A stretch of 64,000 nt of DNA from Mytilus galloprovincialis (taxonomy: Eukaryota; Mollusca; Bivalvia; Mytilida; Mytilidae): assembly GCF_965363235.1 (NCBI RefSeq), contig NC_134851.1:37600321-37664320 (forward strand). The letters are read 5' to 3'. The translations under genes were made by a program, and so were the position numbers. Shown in pieces: positions 1 through 12,470 of the stretch (positions are counted from its first letter, which is position 1; the number at the start of each line of letters is the position of its first letter). Under the pieces are notes generated by a model. The model ran no database searches and had not been told where the DNA came from. It was given only the letters and a program-made list of their open reading frames with translations.

Positions 1-640
1 ACAGGGGTATGCCGATAGTTTGTTGAAAACACGTCTTCCAGACGTAAAAATTATGTTGTCAAGCAATAAATCAAGCATCTTGATAATCATGATAAAGTCA
101 GTTTCAGAGAATGTTTTTTTTAGAATCACAGTGATGTTTTACAATTAAGAATTTATCCTCCCTAAGACAAGATACTTGTATATACGTTTACCATTCTTTT
201 TTTTTATATGAAACAACGCAATACCAACTCTTCAGTTTGTCATTTAGTTTGGAATAGGGAATACTTGTGTAAACTGTAAGAAAGATTGCATATATTTAAT
301 TTTTTATTATCCACATCTGATTCACGCCACCTCTGGACTAGGTAGTTTAACAATAACTTTGAGGCCCGGCTTTGATTGCTGATAAAATTAATGTTGATAA
401 TTTAGAAAGAGGTTTCGTGGAGCACTTGGAAGACCCAGCAATATACAATTGCTTGTAATGACACTTATGTAGTTTATGTGTCCAATACAGTGATGTAACA
501 ACCAGTTATGCATCTTTATATAATGAGTTGAAATTCCAAATTAACATATAACAGACCTATGACTATCCAGGTTTTCCTCTTTGGTTAGTGTGGTTGGGGT
601 AGATGTTGAGTTTCCAAGTGAATGGTCAATATCTAATCAA
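1..640. other. AT-rich intergenic DNA, nothing recognised
   Basis: I see no exon with convincing splice sites, no long open frame and no recognised repeat in this stretch. The paralogous block that recurs near 15.7 kb starts shortly after it. Confidence 0.5.
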
Positions 641-1654
641 ATTATCAAGCAGTTTATGTAATGAGATTTACACACAAAAACGATGTTGTTAGGGGTTTTA
701 TCTGCGAGGAGACCGACATATTTGTCATGGAAGTAGGACAAGTGTTTTGCAACATTATGAAATAAAGATCTATCAAATAAGCTTAACTTTGTTTATAGCA
801 ATGAATTATTAAAAGCAAACGACTAAACATGGAAGTATTTACTACTCTTTGAACAACCTTTAACCTGTGTTTATATGTTTATATGTCTGTCATATTAGTT
901 ACATGTTTTGAGATACAAAGAAGATAAATATTTCTAACGTAGATAGACAGATTTCCGGTTTGTTTAAATTTAAAAAAAAAGTACATCTCATAGAAATAAT
1001 ATTTTGTGTGCACTATGTTAAAATTGACAATGACAAGATAAAGCTTCCTGGATGAAAAATTAAGAGAACAATCATAAGTTGAGAAAAACAGACATAGAAT
1101 GGCCCTCAAAAACCAAAGGTTACTTACTTTTCAGGAGCACCTGAGCTCATCTCGGGTTTTAGGTTGGATCCATGATAACAAAAAGCGGGTCTGGTGTAAT
1201 AGGTTGTGTGCCAGGAATCTTTTAAAAGTTTGTATCTCATTCCCATGCAGATAAAATATACAATGCAAATATCCCCTGTACATTAGTTTTAACGGAACTT
1301 TCAATAAATATGTTAACTGAGTTTTCAACTGTGTATGCTGTAGATAAAAAAAAATTTTGTTTGTTCTTGGTGTATTACACACCAAAGGGTGTCAAAATAG
1401 TTCAAATCAATGGCCGATCGTAGAGAGGTCTGTCGTTATGCAATTCATACCATAAAGGGTTTTTATTTTAAATGATAACCGTTCAAAACCTTTATATACC
1501 CTAAACAATTATCATTTTCTGCAAAATTTGCAAGACATTACATCACATTATACCTATCACATTAAAAACGGATATTCTTTCCGCCTGCGTTTATGTATAA
1601 CAACGCTTAACGGTCAATATTTATCTATGATGAGTTTATTTGGAACCACTGGGT

Positions 1655-1735
1655 CGTTGCCACTGCTGATGGAGATTTATTTCCCCGAGGGTATCACCAG
1701 CCCAGTAGTCAGCACTCCTGTATTGACTTGAGTTG
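1655..1735 (+). repeat. Fragment of interspersed repeat R6
   Basis: Contains the phrase CCGAGGGTATCACCAGCCC followed by an AGTACTCC-like tail. The same phrase recurs at about 38380-38420 inside a longer copy. Confidence 0.6.
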
Positions 1736-1789
1736 TCATTGATATGTTCATAATTATAAATTAACTGTTAACCAAACTTTTTAAAAAAA

Positions 1790-2000
1790 CTAAAGCTTTT
1801 CTACTTCAAGAATAGATTACCTTAGCTGTTTTTGACAAAACTTTTAGGAACTTTTTGTCCTCAATGCTCTTCAAATTCGTACTTAATTTGGTCTTTTAAA
1901 CATTTTTTGATTCGAGCGTCACTGATGAATCTTTTGTAGACACAACGCGTGTCTGGCGTAAATATAAAATTTTAATTCTGGTATCTATCTATGGTGAGTT
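1790..2000 (-). repeat. Interspersed repeat R3
   Basis: Reverse orientation of a repeat also seen at 16695-16860, 41505-41640, 49860-50010, 57740-57925 and 63200-63310. The hallmark, read on the repeat's plus strand, is a GCGTTTCGTCTAC-like core followed by AGACTCATCAGTGACGCT. I recognise it as a common mussel repeat; the class is not clear. Confidence 0.7.
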
Positions 2001-2295
2001 TATTATCATACGTGGATATACAAGTTATTAATAAAACTATAAAATTTAGTAGAATAAGTAATAACTCTCCTTTTACATTTTACTTTAATTTCATGAAGCA
2101 AAAAAATATGACAAATACAAGTTACTCGGTCGTTAAATTTTTATATCAATTTTATAAAAGTTTTCCTCTGCTTTGATGATGTTTGTACCGCGAGAAAGCA
2201 TTATTTGAAAACAACGATTCTAAAAATAAACTTATACTGTATGTTGCTTGGAAACTCATGATTTCTTAAATTTGTGAATCAGTCTAGAATATGTA

Positions 2296-2390
2296 GAATG
2301 TGTGTTATTGTTTTTCAGTTTATTTTTGGATCTATGAGTTTTAAATATCCATCTGGTATCTTCTGCCCCTCTTTTGTATAATTTTATCTC
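2296..2390 (-). repeat. Fragment of R1 repeat (retroelement tail)
   Basis: Short, reversed piece of the R1 family, recognised by the string around ATCCATCTGGTATCTTC and the TTTTATCTC end shared with 17600-17690 and 20930-20970. Confidence 0.6.
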
Positions 2391-2420
2391 ATACAGTTGT
2401 GTGTTAATAAATATTCTACA

Positions 2421-2556
2421 TCTACCACTGCATCGAGTGTGATACGATATCTATCCACTCGAGATATTTAAAACGCGAGGCTCGGAGAGCGTTTTAAATA
2501 TTCAAAATATAACTGTCGAGAGTGAATACATATCGTATTACACGAGATTTGGTGGT
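2421..2556. repeat. Foldback (inverted-repeat) element
   Basis: The left arm around CCACTGCATCGAGTGTGATACG and the right arm around CGTATTACACGAGATTTGGTGG are imperfect reverse complements. A second inner pair, ATATTTAAAACGC and GCGTTTTAAATAT, flanks a small loop near 2480-2500. It is absent from the matching place in the other duplicated copies as far as I can see, so it may be a MITE. Confidence 0.6.
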
Positions 2557-3243
2557 GGAATCTGTTTCTCTAATGATTTTTTAACAATATGCAGACAAAT
2601 TCAATACTTCTTTTTAAATGATCTGCAAAAAGATGTCTTCTTTCTATGTGATGTTATCAGACATGGTCGCATTTTTTCGTGTGGTCACAATAGGAAATTC
2701 ATTCAGAGGAAAGCAAGAAAATTCGACGTCATAATCTAATTTTGACCAATGAAAAACTGATATCAAACGATCCACACGTTGATTTTACAAAAATAATCAA
2801 CATGTCAGGAAAGGGATAAATCGTGTAAGAATTAGAAAATACGTGTTCTTGTTAAGTTTAGGAAAATAACTACATGTAGACTCAAGTATATAGCATATAT
2901 AAGTTATCAAAACAATCTTAACAATTAAAATGAAGAGAAATCGATCTTAACATCCTTTTCTCCAATATTTTTCAATCCACGTGATTAATTGTCAGGGTTT
3001 TTTTCATACACATGATGTGCAGCATATATGAGCGGGAAAATTCTTTAAACTAATAAGATAATTGCGAACGTGCAAAATAAACTTAATCTCTCTTTCTTGT
3101 AATTAGGAAACTAAATCTGCTTAGCTATTGACGTTTCCGAAAACTATATATTATCAGATATTTAACTATGTATAACAATATCCAAAGTCAATGAATTTTA
3201 TTCCGGAAGAGACAATAAAATCTTTTTGAATATAATTTTAGTT

Positions 3244-3452
3244 TAGTGTGGATTCATTTATTTTCGAGGATACTATTTTTTGTGGGTTAACGAAAAATTT
3301 CTTTTTCGTGGATATTTGATTTCGTGATTATGCCTATGCACACAAAGCATATACTAGAAAAATGTACAATTCGTTGGGCAATTAAATGCGTGGTTTACCT
3401 GTACAAACGAAATCCACGAAAATGGTATCCAACGAATAGTAATGAATCCAAA
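3244..3452. mobile_element. MITE with TGGATTCATT inverted ends
   Basis: Left end GTGGATTCATTTATTTTCG followed by a GGATAC motif; right end GGTATCCAACGAATAG then AATGAATCCA. The ends are inverted copies. Related elements lie at 19093-20011 (interrupted) and 21386-21530 (truncated). Such elements are non-autonomous DNA transposons. Confidence 0.65.
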
Positions 3453-5040
3453 GTAGTTATGATTGTCGAGAAAGATAACACAAAGAGTTATTTTAAAATA
3501 ATAAAATAGAAAAGAATTATGGTTGTAAAAAAAAAACGAATATTAATAATATTAATAAGAATTTCATTTTTTTTTTAAATTGACTGGAATTGTTGATTGG
3601 AAACAAATACAGTCAATTAGTTACCGTATCATAATTTGGTTTTCTGTTGATTGACAATCCAAATGATTAAGACGGGACTTTGCTCGTATGTAATATTGAT
3701 TCTCAAAACATTAAATTTAACACATTTGACTTTAAAGATGGATTAAAAAAATTTGAATAATGTTCGTAGCACAGGTATGACACATCTTCCTTAATAAAAA
3801 TGATAATTGCCATTGAAAAATTGCTACATTGTTCTAGACAGAAACAACATGTTATTAAATATAATTTACTTGCACATGAACCATTGTTATCCATTCAAGT
3901 ATGATACTGTATGAAAAGTTCGAATAAAACTGAATATGCAGATGTTAAACACGTGTTCTTTTAAGCAGCGATATGAGCAAATCATAACGTATAGTTCGCA
4001 AACATCGTAAGCATGTTTCTTACTTTGGATAATTTTCAAGTTACTGTTATGTTGTGTTTATAGAAAAAAAACTTTCCGTTGTTTCCATCTTCAATCAGTT
4101 GTATATCCAAAGATTTTAAAACCTTATAAAATACCGTTAGGAAATAATAAATTATAAAACAAACAAATATTAATTGCCCAATTTCACTCTTGCTATCGAA
4201 GTTTTAAATGAGCACCATAACATCTAACTACACAGCCAGAATTGTGACAATTGACAACATTTTGAATAACTTTCTGTCTTTAGTATTATTATTATTTAAA
4301 CAGAGATTTACTAGTAAACGTTTCTAAAAAAAAATATTTTTAAAATAGCGATCCGTAACTTAACTTATCCAACGAAGTGTCTCTTTTTTTTTTCTTTTTT
4401 TTTTTTTATCTATTTACGAACATTTATACCAAATTCATATAAATGAATCCATATGCATGTGCTTTTCATTAAAACGAAGCAGCAATTACATTGGAGTCGA
4501 GAAAGAAATGATTGTATTTATCTCTTACGTTCTGAAACTAATATCTTGAATGAAATATATGTTGATGTCATAATTTTTTTACGTCTAACTATGCATATTA
4601 GAATGTATTATATCAATGAAAGTTTGCAAACAACTAATTGTTTGAAGGAACCTTTATTACATTACTAGAACAGTTGTTTGGTCTACAGCATTACTATTAA
4701 TATTAATTTTGACATGTATACATGTTATACCTCAAACAAGTTTCGTGCTCATAACAATATTGTCTATGATTTTTTGTTTGTTAAACAATTTTTTGTTAAA
4801 AATTACACAGTAGTGTTTATTTGAAAGAAAAAAGGATTATAACAATCACATACACGAAGAGTTTCATGTTTCCATGGTAAAATCCAACAGGAATAAAATG
4901 CACACATCATCATTTTCAAACATTGAGGTCATGGCATCCAGTTGATCACAAGATGTTGGAAAAGGTTTCAACTACTCATTCTGGGAACTAAATTTCTCCT
5001 CCTGAATGTATTTTTTATGCTTCAATACGTAATCAAAATC

Positions 5041-5640
5041 TAATTTCTTAAATAAAAGTTTACCACACTACACACTTCAAGGTACTTCCAGTGATAACTT
5101 ATATTCCATTGGACACGAGTGTAATTTGTCTTCAAGATTGTACAAAACTATCCTCTGAATATTATTTCCTAAATTGGTTCGATATTCCGTACCAGATTTA
5201 ATTTGTGACTTCCTACATTTTGTAACTATTCATCCTCATATACTTAGCAAGACATTGTATTGACCCACAACTTCCGCAAATGGTCAAGTACCATACTCGA
5301 GTGGACATTTCAAATATCCTATTCAAATTAAATATTTAGTATGAACTGGATTTATTATTGTTCGTTCATTCTATATATATTTATTATTCATTTGTTCTAT
5401 ATTAATCCTGTTATTACAGCAACCGATGACGTTACACGAGTTAAATATTGGAAATTCCTTTCCTCTTTCCTACACGTCAAGAGGAACAGTTTTTACTGGA
5501 TTTACCATCGCTTGAAAAATATATAACACTAAGTATTCATCTTCTTAGTAAGGAAAGCATTTACATTGCACTAGTTGTAAGTTATTTTAAAATGGTTTAA
5601 CTATTTGAGTTGTCTCATTCTTTAAACTCTATATTTACAC
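5041..5640 (+). promoter_or_regulatory. Conserved island upstream of pseudogene A (candidate promoter)
   Basis: This 600-bp stretch is almost identical to 22810-23420, which lies at the same place upstream of gene B, while flanking DNA is more diverged. It contains a CRE-like TGACGTTA (5428-5435), a Rel/NF-kB-like GGAAATTCC (5450-5458), a TATATAA box (5520-5526) and, about 50 bases later, a consensus splice donor GTAAGT at 5577. The order fits a core promoter plus short non-coding exon spliced to the acceptor at 6963. Binding sites are inferred from motif matches only. Confidence 0.4.
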
Positions 5641-6660
5641 TTCATGGGAACAACTTTTACGACGGGTGCCACATGTGGAACAAGATCTGCTTACCCTCCC
5701 GGAGCACCCAGGGTTGGCAAAAACCCGGGTTTTATGAGTATTGCCCAGCCCAGTGGGAAATACTGGGAAAACCCGGGTTTTACTGGGTTTTAGTGGGTAA
5801 TCCTGGGCAATACTGGGTAATATAAAATACTGATCTGAATTTTATAGAGGATTCAGTGATCAAACAAAAATGTTATACATTTAAGATACATATATAACCT
5901 TTTTTGTTTGTCTGGATTGATAAAACTGTAAATATAAGGCAAAAACTCTTTTTTAAATAAATATAACTCTTATTTAAGATCTAACAATTACATGTAAGAA
6001 AAATTACATTTAAAAAATGTATATGTACTGTCACTAATTAGTAAGTAATATTCAGATTAGAATGCAGATTTGTTTATGTAACAATAATCATCCCTTTCAA
6101 TTCTATAAGTGTTAATGTCATGACCCCTTAGGGTGTTTATTTAGCAATATGAATGTATAACATTTGAAATTAACAATTCACTTAAACATTGCAATAAATA
6201 TTTTTTTTCAAAGTATGAATTATTGAAACAATGCTTGGTAATACACAAGGTTTCCTTAAATGTGCAAATCTTGTATTCTGTCTACATAGACAATGATAGA
6301 AGGGAATGCAATTGAATTTTTCATTATTTTAGAAATGACTGTCAATGGTTATCTGTATAAAAAGTATATATTTAGCTGTAATACTATGAAACTACACCAA
6401 GACTTTACTATTTTGTGTTAAAATAAGCTAAAAAAATCATATTGCCCAGTAATGCCCAGTATTCCCCTTTTCTGGGAGTATTGCCCAGCCTGGGAAAACC
6501 CGGGTTTTCCCACCCGGAAATTCCCGGGCGGGTAATACTTTGCCAACCCTGGGAGCACCCGAGATCACCCCTAGTTTTTTGTTGGGTTCGTGTTGCTTAT
6601 TTTTTTTATTTTTCTATGTTGTGTCATGTGTACTATTGTTTTAGAAACGATTAAATTACA
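5622..6660 (-). repeat. R1 repeat copy split by a hAT-like insertion
   Basis: Reversed R1 sequence runs to 5708 and resumes at 6552, where it reads GAGATCACCCCTAG and then the family's GTTCGTGTTGCTTA string. The intact paralogue is at 23415-23670. The split is caused by the element at 5709-6551. Confidence 0.85.
5709..6551. mobile_element. hAT-like non-autonomous DNA transposon, 843 bp
   Basis: Terminal inverted repeats begin CAGGGTTGGCAA and end TTGCCAACCCTG. Subterminal GGGTTTT/CCCGGG-rich inverted segments follow at both ends. The element is flanked by a perfect 8-bp target duplication GGAGCACC at 5701-5708 and 6552-6559. CAGGG-type ends with 8-bp duplications are diagnostic of the hAT superfamily. 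No transposase frame is present, so it depends on an enzyme supplied from elsewhere. The unoccupied site, with a single GGAGCACC, is at 23476-23483 in the duplicated copy. Confidence 0.9.
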
Positions 6661-6985
6661 CCCATTGAACCTCCGTATAAACGTATTCCCGAATAAATCA
6701 GGATTTCTATTTATATATTTTGATACGTTTTGCATTTTGTTAATGTTCGACTGTTGAAGAACATAAGGTAGCATTTGGTTGGGGTTTTTTTCTTCTTATA
6801 TTTCTGTGTTTTTGGCTGCTCCATAAGCAATCATGCCACATCTTCTCGTTTGCATTTAACTTACGGCTCTTTCGTACTTACTTGAAACTGTATGTCATCT
6901 GAAAAACCTTTTTATTCATGTATATATGTTGTTTAACAAATTGTTTTTCTTTTCACAAAACAGGATAAATTCAAACATAATAATT

Positions 6986-7090
6986 ATGGGTAACAACAGA
7001 CCAAGAATACCAATGGCGGAAACATTGCCCGGATTAAAAGTTAAACTCTTAGAAGGAAACGACTATGTGGAGGAACTGCGGAAAACACTT
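6986..7090 (+). CDS. Pseudogene A, surviving coding exon 1
   Basis: 35 codons, open, with acceptor 22 bases upstream of the ATG and donor GTAAGT. All six differences from gene B change the amino acid (R/K, E/K, P/Q by two bases, E/D, L/F). Confidence 0.6.
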
Positions 7091-7371
7091 GTAAGTATGA
7101 TGCACCTAACGTATACGTGTAGGTATTGATTTAACAATGAATTATGATAGCAAAATGTATTAAACATGTTAAATGATTTAGAATGTACATATCAAATACA
7201 GGTGGCATAAGAAAAGCAATTAGCAAATTAATACATGTAACTGTTTCATGTTTGTGTTTCTGATTTTATCTTTAAAAACAAACCAACATGATTGTGAATG
7301 AAAATAATCTGAAGAATATATATCAAATATGGCATGACTAAACAGATTCAAAATCTATTGTTTGACTATTA

Positions 7372-7562
7372 TACCATGTTTTGATAAAAGAATGGTAAAA
7401 AGGGTAAAAGAAAAAAAATAATAAAAACATTTTCCCAGTAAATTCAGAACGGAAATTCGGTAATAAAATGGCAAAATCAAAAGCTTAAGCGCATCAAACG
7501 AATGAATAACAACTGTCAGATCCCTGACACGACAGATGTATATTTCTGATTGCAAACATTTT
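7372..7562 (+). repeat. R4-related repeat in the pseudogene A intron
   Basis: Contains the string AACAACTGTCAGATCCCTGA after a GGCAAAATC-type stretch, the same order as R4 copies at 41080-41160 and 26440-26500. The B intron has it at 24890-25060. Confidence 0.5.
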
Positions 7563-8699
7563 AAGTCAGGTTTGTGTCTGATAGGAATGTGAGTATTTGA
7601 TTAGACCAAATTGAGATATAAGCAGATATCTGTGATATAGCACACGAAAGTTTTCTTTTGAAATGTGTTGTTCAAGTTTGTTGATTTTTTTTATTTTCAG
7701 TTTGAAAGGGTTAAAACACATGTTTTAACATTAGTAATATACAAATATTCAATAGTATTTAACATGTATAACTTTTATTGAAATTCCGTCACACAACGTT
7801 AACAGTGGACAATTTAGACTATATAGTATAGTATTGTTGTTTTTTGTTAATTTTATTTTTGTCTTTTTAATGTTGTATTATTTTCATAGGTTTGACTTTT
7901 GACACTGGGTGTCATGTGCGTCTGTTACTTTTGATATTTCAGATACTCGTGTAATGCGTACTGTAATCATATCGTTATACCACAAGTTATCATAATATTT
8001 GTAAATTATATAAAAAATATATTAACCTGTTTCGAATCGACTAAAGCTGATTTTTGTGCAGATTAAAGATCGAATAAAAAGGTTATATTCTCATATTCAA
8101 TTTATGGTTAGTACTGTAACATTTTTATTGTTTTATCTTTCAGCAGGGAAATTAAATTTAAAAGTAATTAACTATAAAGTTTGATACAGGTTTACAAACA
8201 TAAAACAAATGCAAGTCAAATGTATGAGTCATTAAAAAATTCATATGTAAATAACACGGTAATTTAATGGTTAAAATAAGTACAATGTTCTATCAAATCA
8301 CAACATGCACAACTAAACAACGACAAAAAAGACATCTAATTTCAGTAAACATTTATGCACATCTTGTACAGTTTAATGAAAAAAAATCAATCTGAAGAAA
8401 ACCAATCGTCTTGCATAAAGCAAACAGTTATTTATAACACGTTTAATACACTCAAACTAATACGAGTAACTTGCGCAATTTTAGAGTATTGTTTACATTG
8501 CAGCGTGTGGATAGTGGGATTACATACATGTATTCTCAACAAAATGCAATATCTCAATTTCCTGTTAAATATCTGGAAAAAATAATAGTTAAAGCTTTTT
8601 TTCAAGTGATGAATAAACCTTTTATAGTGTTAATTTTTAAATATTTTTTTTCTCTATTTAATTTTTATTTTATTTTGTTAACATAATTAGGTCAAACGT

Positions 8700-10080
8700 T
8701 ATAGGAAAAGATCTTTTTTTTTTTCTTTTTTTTTTAATATTATAAGTCAAATTTAGTTTGAAGTATGGCGTATCGGTTTTTAAAACAAGAGCTGATCTTA
8801 ATGGTTTTCAAACAGTAAAAAAGCATAGCCTGCAATTGAATTTAGTACCATTACTCGTCGCTTCATTCTCAGTACAGTAGTGAGAATGTTTTATGTTATG
8901 CTGATAACGTTGATAACGCTATTTCCCAAAATTGTATGAAACTATGCAACCATTTTAACTACCATATGTCGATGTGCAATCGGGGGTTGGCATTTTCAAG
9001 ATGGCCGTTGTTGCCAAAGAAACAGAGAGAATATGAAAAATCGAAAATTTAACTTTGAGGAAATGTTACTTGACAAGCAATAGAAACAGTGCACATAGAA
9101 TAAAATTCAAAATGCTTTAAACTTTCAGAAAATTAATAAAAAAAACAAAAAAACAAACAAAATGATTTATTTTGATGTACATATTTGCATTCAATGTTAA
9201 AATTTTTAAATGGCTGCCGTTTAGTGACGATTTGCAGACCAGAGTGACATCCGCTATTGCTCACAATGGCAATTCTAGTTGATATTTCATTTTCTGAACT
9301 TTCACTGATGATAAATTGTTGAGTTATTCAAAGCACAAATGTTTTGTATCAACCCTTTAATTGCCATAACAAAGAGTATGTCACAGCTTTTCGTCATTGC
9401 TCTTAAACATTGCATTCAATTTGGCCTTCGCATTAACTAGCTTCAAACACGAATGATGAAATGCGCGTCCAACATATTTATTGGAAAATCTTGCATCTTC
9501 GATCAGTTTGTTTTTATACCGTTATATATCAAGGATAACACCCTGCAGAAAGACAATTATATTTATTATACCTTACATATGTTTTAAACAATTCTATTGG
9601 GTGAAACGTTATCACGTGACTAGGAATAATTCAGTTGTTTTTCATTCAATTGCAAGGAAGGACGAATAACACTAAAAATGTCCACCAGCGGTGAATAACC
9701 CTATTATTCCAGAGCGAATAACCTTTTGAGATTGTTAATATGTACTTGAGTTATATCCCATGAAAATGACGTCACAGACGTAAATAAACAAAATGGCAGC
9801 GTTCACATTACACTGAAAGCCCACTGAAAGACGAGGAAATAAGGCATTGGACATGAATAGAGTACCAGCAGCCTATGATAGCTTTTAAAGAGTAACGGTC
9901 CTTTCCAGAGCCATCAATATTTTACAAAACAATTCTATCTTGTTGTACTTTCTAGAAATTCTAGAACACAAATGTATTTTCAAACGTCAGCTTGTCTTTG
10001 ACTTTGACTTTGTTATGTAAAGTTTAAAAAATATAGAAAGTGTTCGAAAGGCTTTTCCACTGTTAGTTCGGTGTAATAAA
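8700..10080. other. AT-rich intergenic DNA, no gene seen
   Basis: Open frames are short and lack support. Around 9660-9740 a GAATAACC-type string occurs several times, hinting at a small decayed foldback element. Nothing else stands out. Confidence 0.4.
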
Positions 10081-10222
10081 ACAATTGTGGCCCCTTAGAA
10101 TCGATGAATATCTAAAATTTTCAACCCTTAAAGGTTATTTCACTTCAGACTGCGCCCTCATTGAAATAACCTTCTTGTGTTGACAATTTTGGATATTCAC
10201 CTATTCAACGGGCCATAATTGT
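10080..10222. repeat. Foldback element, about 140 bp
   Basis: ACAATTGTGGCCCC at the left pairs with GGGCCATAATTGT at the right. Inner arms with GAATATCTAAAATT and AATTTTGGATATTC, and GGTTATTTCA and TGAAATAACC, are also inverted. The whole element would fold into one hairpin. Confidence 0.7.
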
Positions 10223-10839
10223 ATAATGTCTTATTTTTATTTTATTATGCTATTTATTAAACATAAACTGAAAAACAAAATATCATCGGTTTCATCAAGG
10301 TAACTCGTATTACAAATCCTTGAGTTAAAAAGGAGACGCATTATTTTCCTACGATAAACAATCCAGATCTTATATCTATTATAAGCCTTTCCTGAAATAT
10401 GGAAGTATAAAATATGAATGCAAACATAGTTCTATAAGGGTAAAACTATACTCTGTCAATGGTTAACGTTACTTATCTTGTATATATTTGAAGTATGCGT
10501 GTCTCTTGATAAAATATTCATCTTTTGTTGTATTATTGGTTGTTTTGCTAATTTCTGTTAAGAAGTGTTTTTGATCGACATCTCAAACTTGTGAAAGACT
10601 GTTCACAATACGATGTGTTATCTTTCTTTACAGCAATTGTGCTATGGGATAATATACGGGGAAACATCATCTACATGACACCGTTCTGATTATTTCCTCA
10701 AATTTATCTATTTTCAATTTTCTTTTATCTATGGCTATGACATTACAAGATTATGTGTCATTTGTTGCATTAGTAATAATCACATAACAATCTATGTATT
10801 TGTAGAATGGATAATCTTATTGATTGTTGAAGAAGGAAA

Positions 10840-11150
10840 AACACGATAATGACTGCTGAACCCATATGTTGACTATTTTATTTATTATGTCTGTTTAGTT
10901 CTTGCATCATTGTAAATATAACGGAATTTGACGAGACTGTCATCAAAGTGAGAGGGTTAGCGCTATAAAACCATGTTTAATCCACCATTTTCTACATTTG
11001 AAAATGTCTGTACCAAGTCAAGAATATGACAGTTCTTGTCCATTCGTTTTTGAAGTGTTTTGTTATTTGATTTTGCCATGTGATTATGGACTTTCCGATT
11101 AGATTTTCCTCTAAGCTCAGTATTTTTGTGATTTTATTTTTTTCTTATTA
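10840..11150 (-). repeat. Interspersed repeat R4
   Basis: Reversed copy of the element at 41035-41335. The shared order is GACTGCTGAACCCATAT, then a GACTGTCATCAAAGTGAGAG string, then GTACCAAGTCAAGAATATGACAG-type sequence and CTCAGTATTTTTGTGATTTTA at the end. Confidence 0.7.
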
Positions 11151-11154
11151 TAGG

Positions 11155-11430
11155 TATAGGAGGATGTGGTATGAGTGCCAATGAGACAACTCTCCATCCA
11201 AATAACAATTTATAAAAGTAAACAATTATAGGTCAAGGTACGGCCTTCAACACGGAGCCTTGGCTCACACCGAACAATAAGTTATAAACGGCCCCAAAAT
11301 TACAAGATTAAAACCATTCTAACGTGAAGACCAACGGTCTAATCTATTTAATAAAAGAGAAACGAGAATAAGTATAAGTTACATAAACAAACGACAACTA
11401 CTGTACATCAGATTCCTGACTTAGGACAGG
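11155..11430 (+). repeat. Interspersed repeat R2 (common mussel repeat)
   Basis: Reads GATGTGGTATGAGTGCCAAT then GAGACAACTCTCCATCCAA, later CACGGAGCCTTGGCTCACA, and ends near CAGATTCCTGACTTAGGACA. Other copies: 17025-17345 and 48100-48380 on plus; 33790-34025, 43510-43640, 47545-47700 and 49030-49410 on minus; fragments at 32600-32720, 35690-35755 and 37650-37740. I know the wording from many mussel sequences. Confidence 0.8.
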
Positions 11431-11813
11431 TGCAAATTCCTCTTAAGGCTTTTGTAATATTCGATGTCTCCCTCGTATGACGTATACTGGAGATATCCTT
11501 TTGATATAAAAATGAAGAGATGTAGTATGTATGCCAATGATACAATATCTAACATGCAGAGAAATACAGGATGAGGATATAACCAAATATACGACATCCT
11601 AATGCAATATCGTTTGTAACATTCATTTTGATTGGATAACATCACAAATTTTCAGGGCATCAATTCACAATTCATTCTAAGAAAATGTATGCAAACGTAC
11701 AGACGACGTATGGCAGATTTATTTTAGATATATGATTTGAGGTTGTGTTTTGTCAGTTTCATTAGAATGGAGATAATTATATTGTATTATAATCTCCGAC
11801 GGCATTAGTTGGT

Positions 11814-11890
11814 GATTTGATGGTCGCAAATACACGTGTACCGGCTGCGCTATCGCGTCGCCAGTAAACTTGATTTGCGACCATCAAATC
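11814..11890. repeat. Perfect 18-bp inverted repeat with GC-rich loop
   Basis: Arm GATTTGATGGTCGCAAAT (11814-11831) is matched exactly by its reverse complement at 11873-11890, enclosing a 41-base loop with several CpG dinucleotides. Confidence 0.75.
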
Positions 11891-12329
11891 CCAAAATCAA
11901 TTCCGTATAGTTAACATAATAGTTTCTGAGATACGAAATGTAAACATGGTTAACCATAAAACCAAAGTCTTGATTTATGACAAAACAAGTAAAGAAAAAC
12001 AAATATGATAGACAGCTAATATACTACAGAATCCGTATACGTAGATACTTGTTCGTTTATCTATCTTTGAATACACTTATTATTGAAATATATAAATTAA
12101 ACATTGTCAATACTTTATGGATAGCTATACAATTACTCACGCTTACAGTTCTTTACATTTCAGTTTGGATAATTTTGAATTTTACAAGGTCATGCTTTTC
12201 CAGACTGATGTTTACTCTAAAACAAATGGATGTATTTTGATGTTAATTTGTTTTGATACATGATTTCAATACATTTCGATCGTAACTGGCTTTCAAATAT
12301 TACACGTATTCTAGAAAAGAAAAAAAATA

Positions 12330-12470
12330 TACGTCAAAAATAAATTAACAACGCCGTGGCTATAAAAACAGCCAAACAACAGTATACAAAACACAACATA
12401 GAAAACTAAACACTGAGCAACACGAACCAAACAGAAGCTGGTGGTGATCTTTTGTGCTTTGGAAAGCCCA
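12330..12470 (+). repeat. Fragment of R1 repeat
   Basis: Plus-strand R1 piece with AACAACGCCGTGGCTA, ACACAACATAGAAAACTAAA and GGTGGTGATCTT in family order. Confidence 0.65.

Larger units (their letters stand above)
6964..7581 (+). pseudogene. Orphan Met-Gly family member A, exon 1 plus terminal codons only
   Basis: After an acceptor at 6963 comes ATG at 6986 and a 35-codon coding exon (6986-7090) beginning MGNNRPRIP and ending at a GTAAGT donor, phase 0. It matches exon 1 of gene B at 99 of 105 bases. The intron then follows B up to 7562, where sequence jumps to the B-equivalent of 27088, just before the B stop. Exons 2 and most of 3 are therefore missing, and only the last codons (SQVCV and stop, 7564-7581) survive. 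The breakpoint shares two bases (TT) between the two sides. The remaining locus cannot encode the normal protein. Confidence 0.8.
690..8700 (+). repeat. Segmental duplication, copy S1
   Basis: By eye this block is collinear with two other parts of the window. Positions 840-2230 resemble 15800-17010. Positions 2850-4800 resemble both 17700-20690 and 21000-22600. Positions 4800-7562 resemble 22560-25069, positions 7563-8020 resemble 27088-27475, and 8030-8700 resemble 29930-30600. It carries pseudogene A, an extra hAT-like element at 5709-6551 and small indels. Parts such as 5040-5640 are almost identical to S3 while others are clearly diverged. Exact ends need a dot plot. Confidence 0.8.

Noticed and set aside
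11977..12240. 87-codon plus-strand frame with hydrophobic stretches
   Set aside because: No homology, no splice sites or upstream signals; composition matches random AT-rich DNA.
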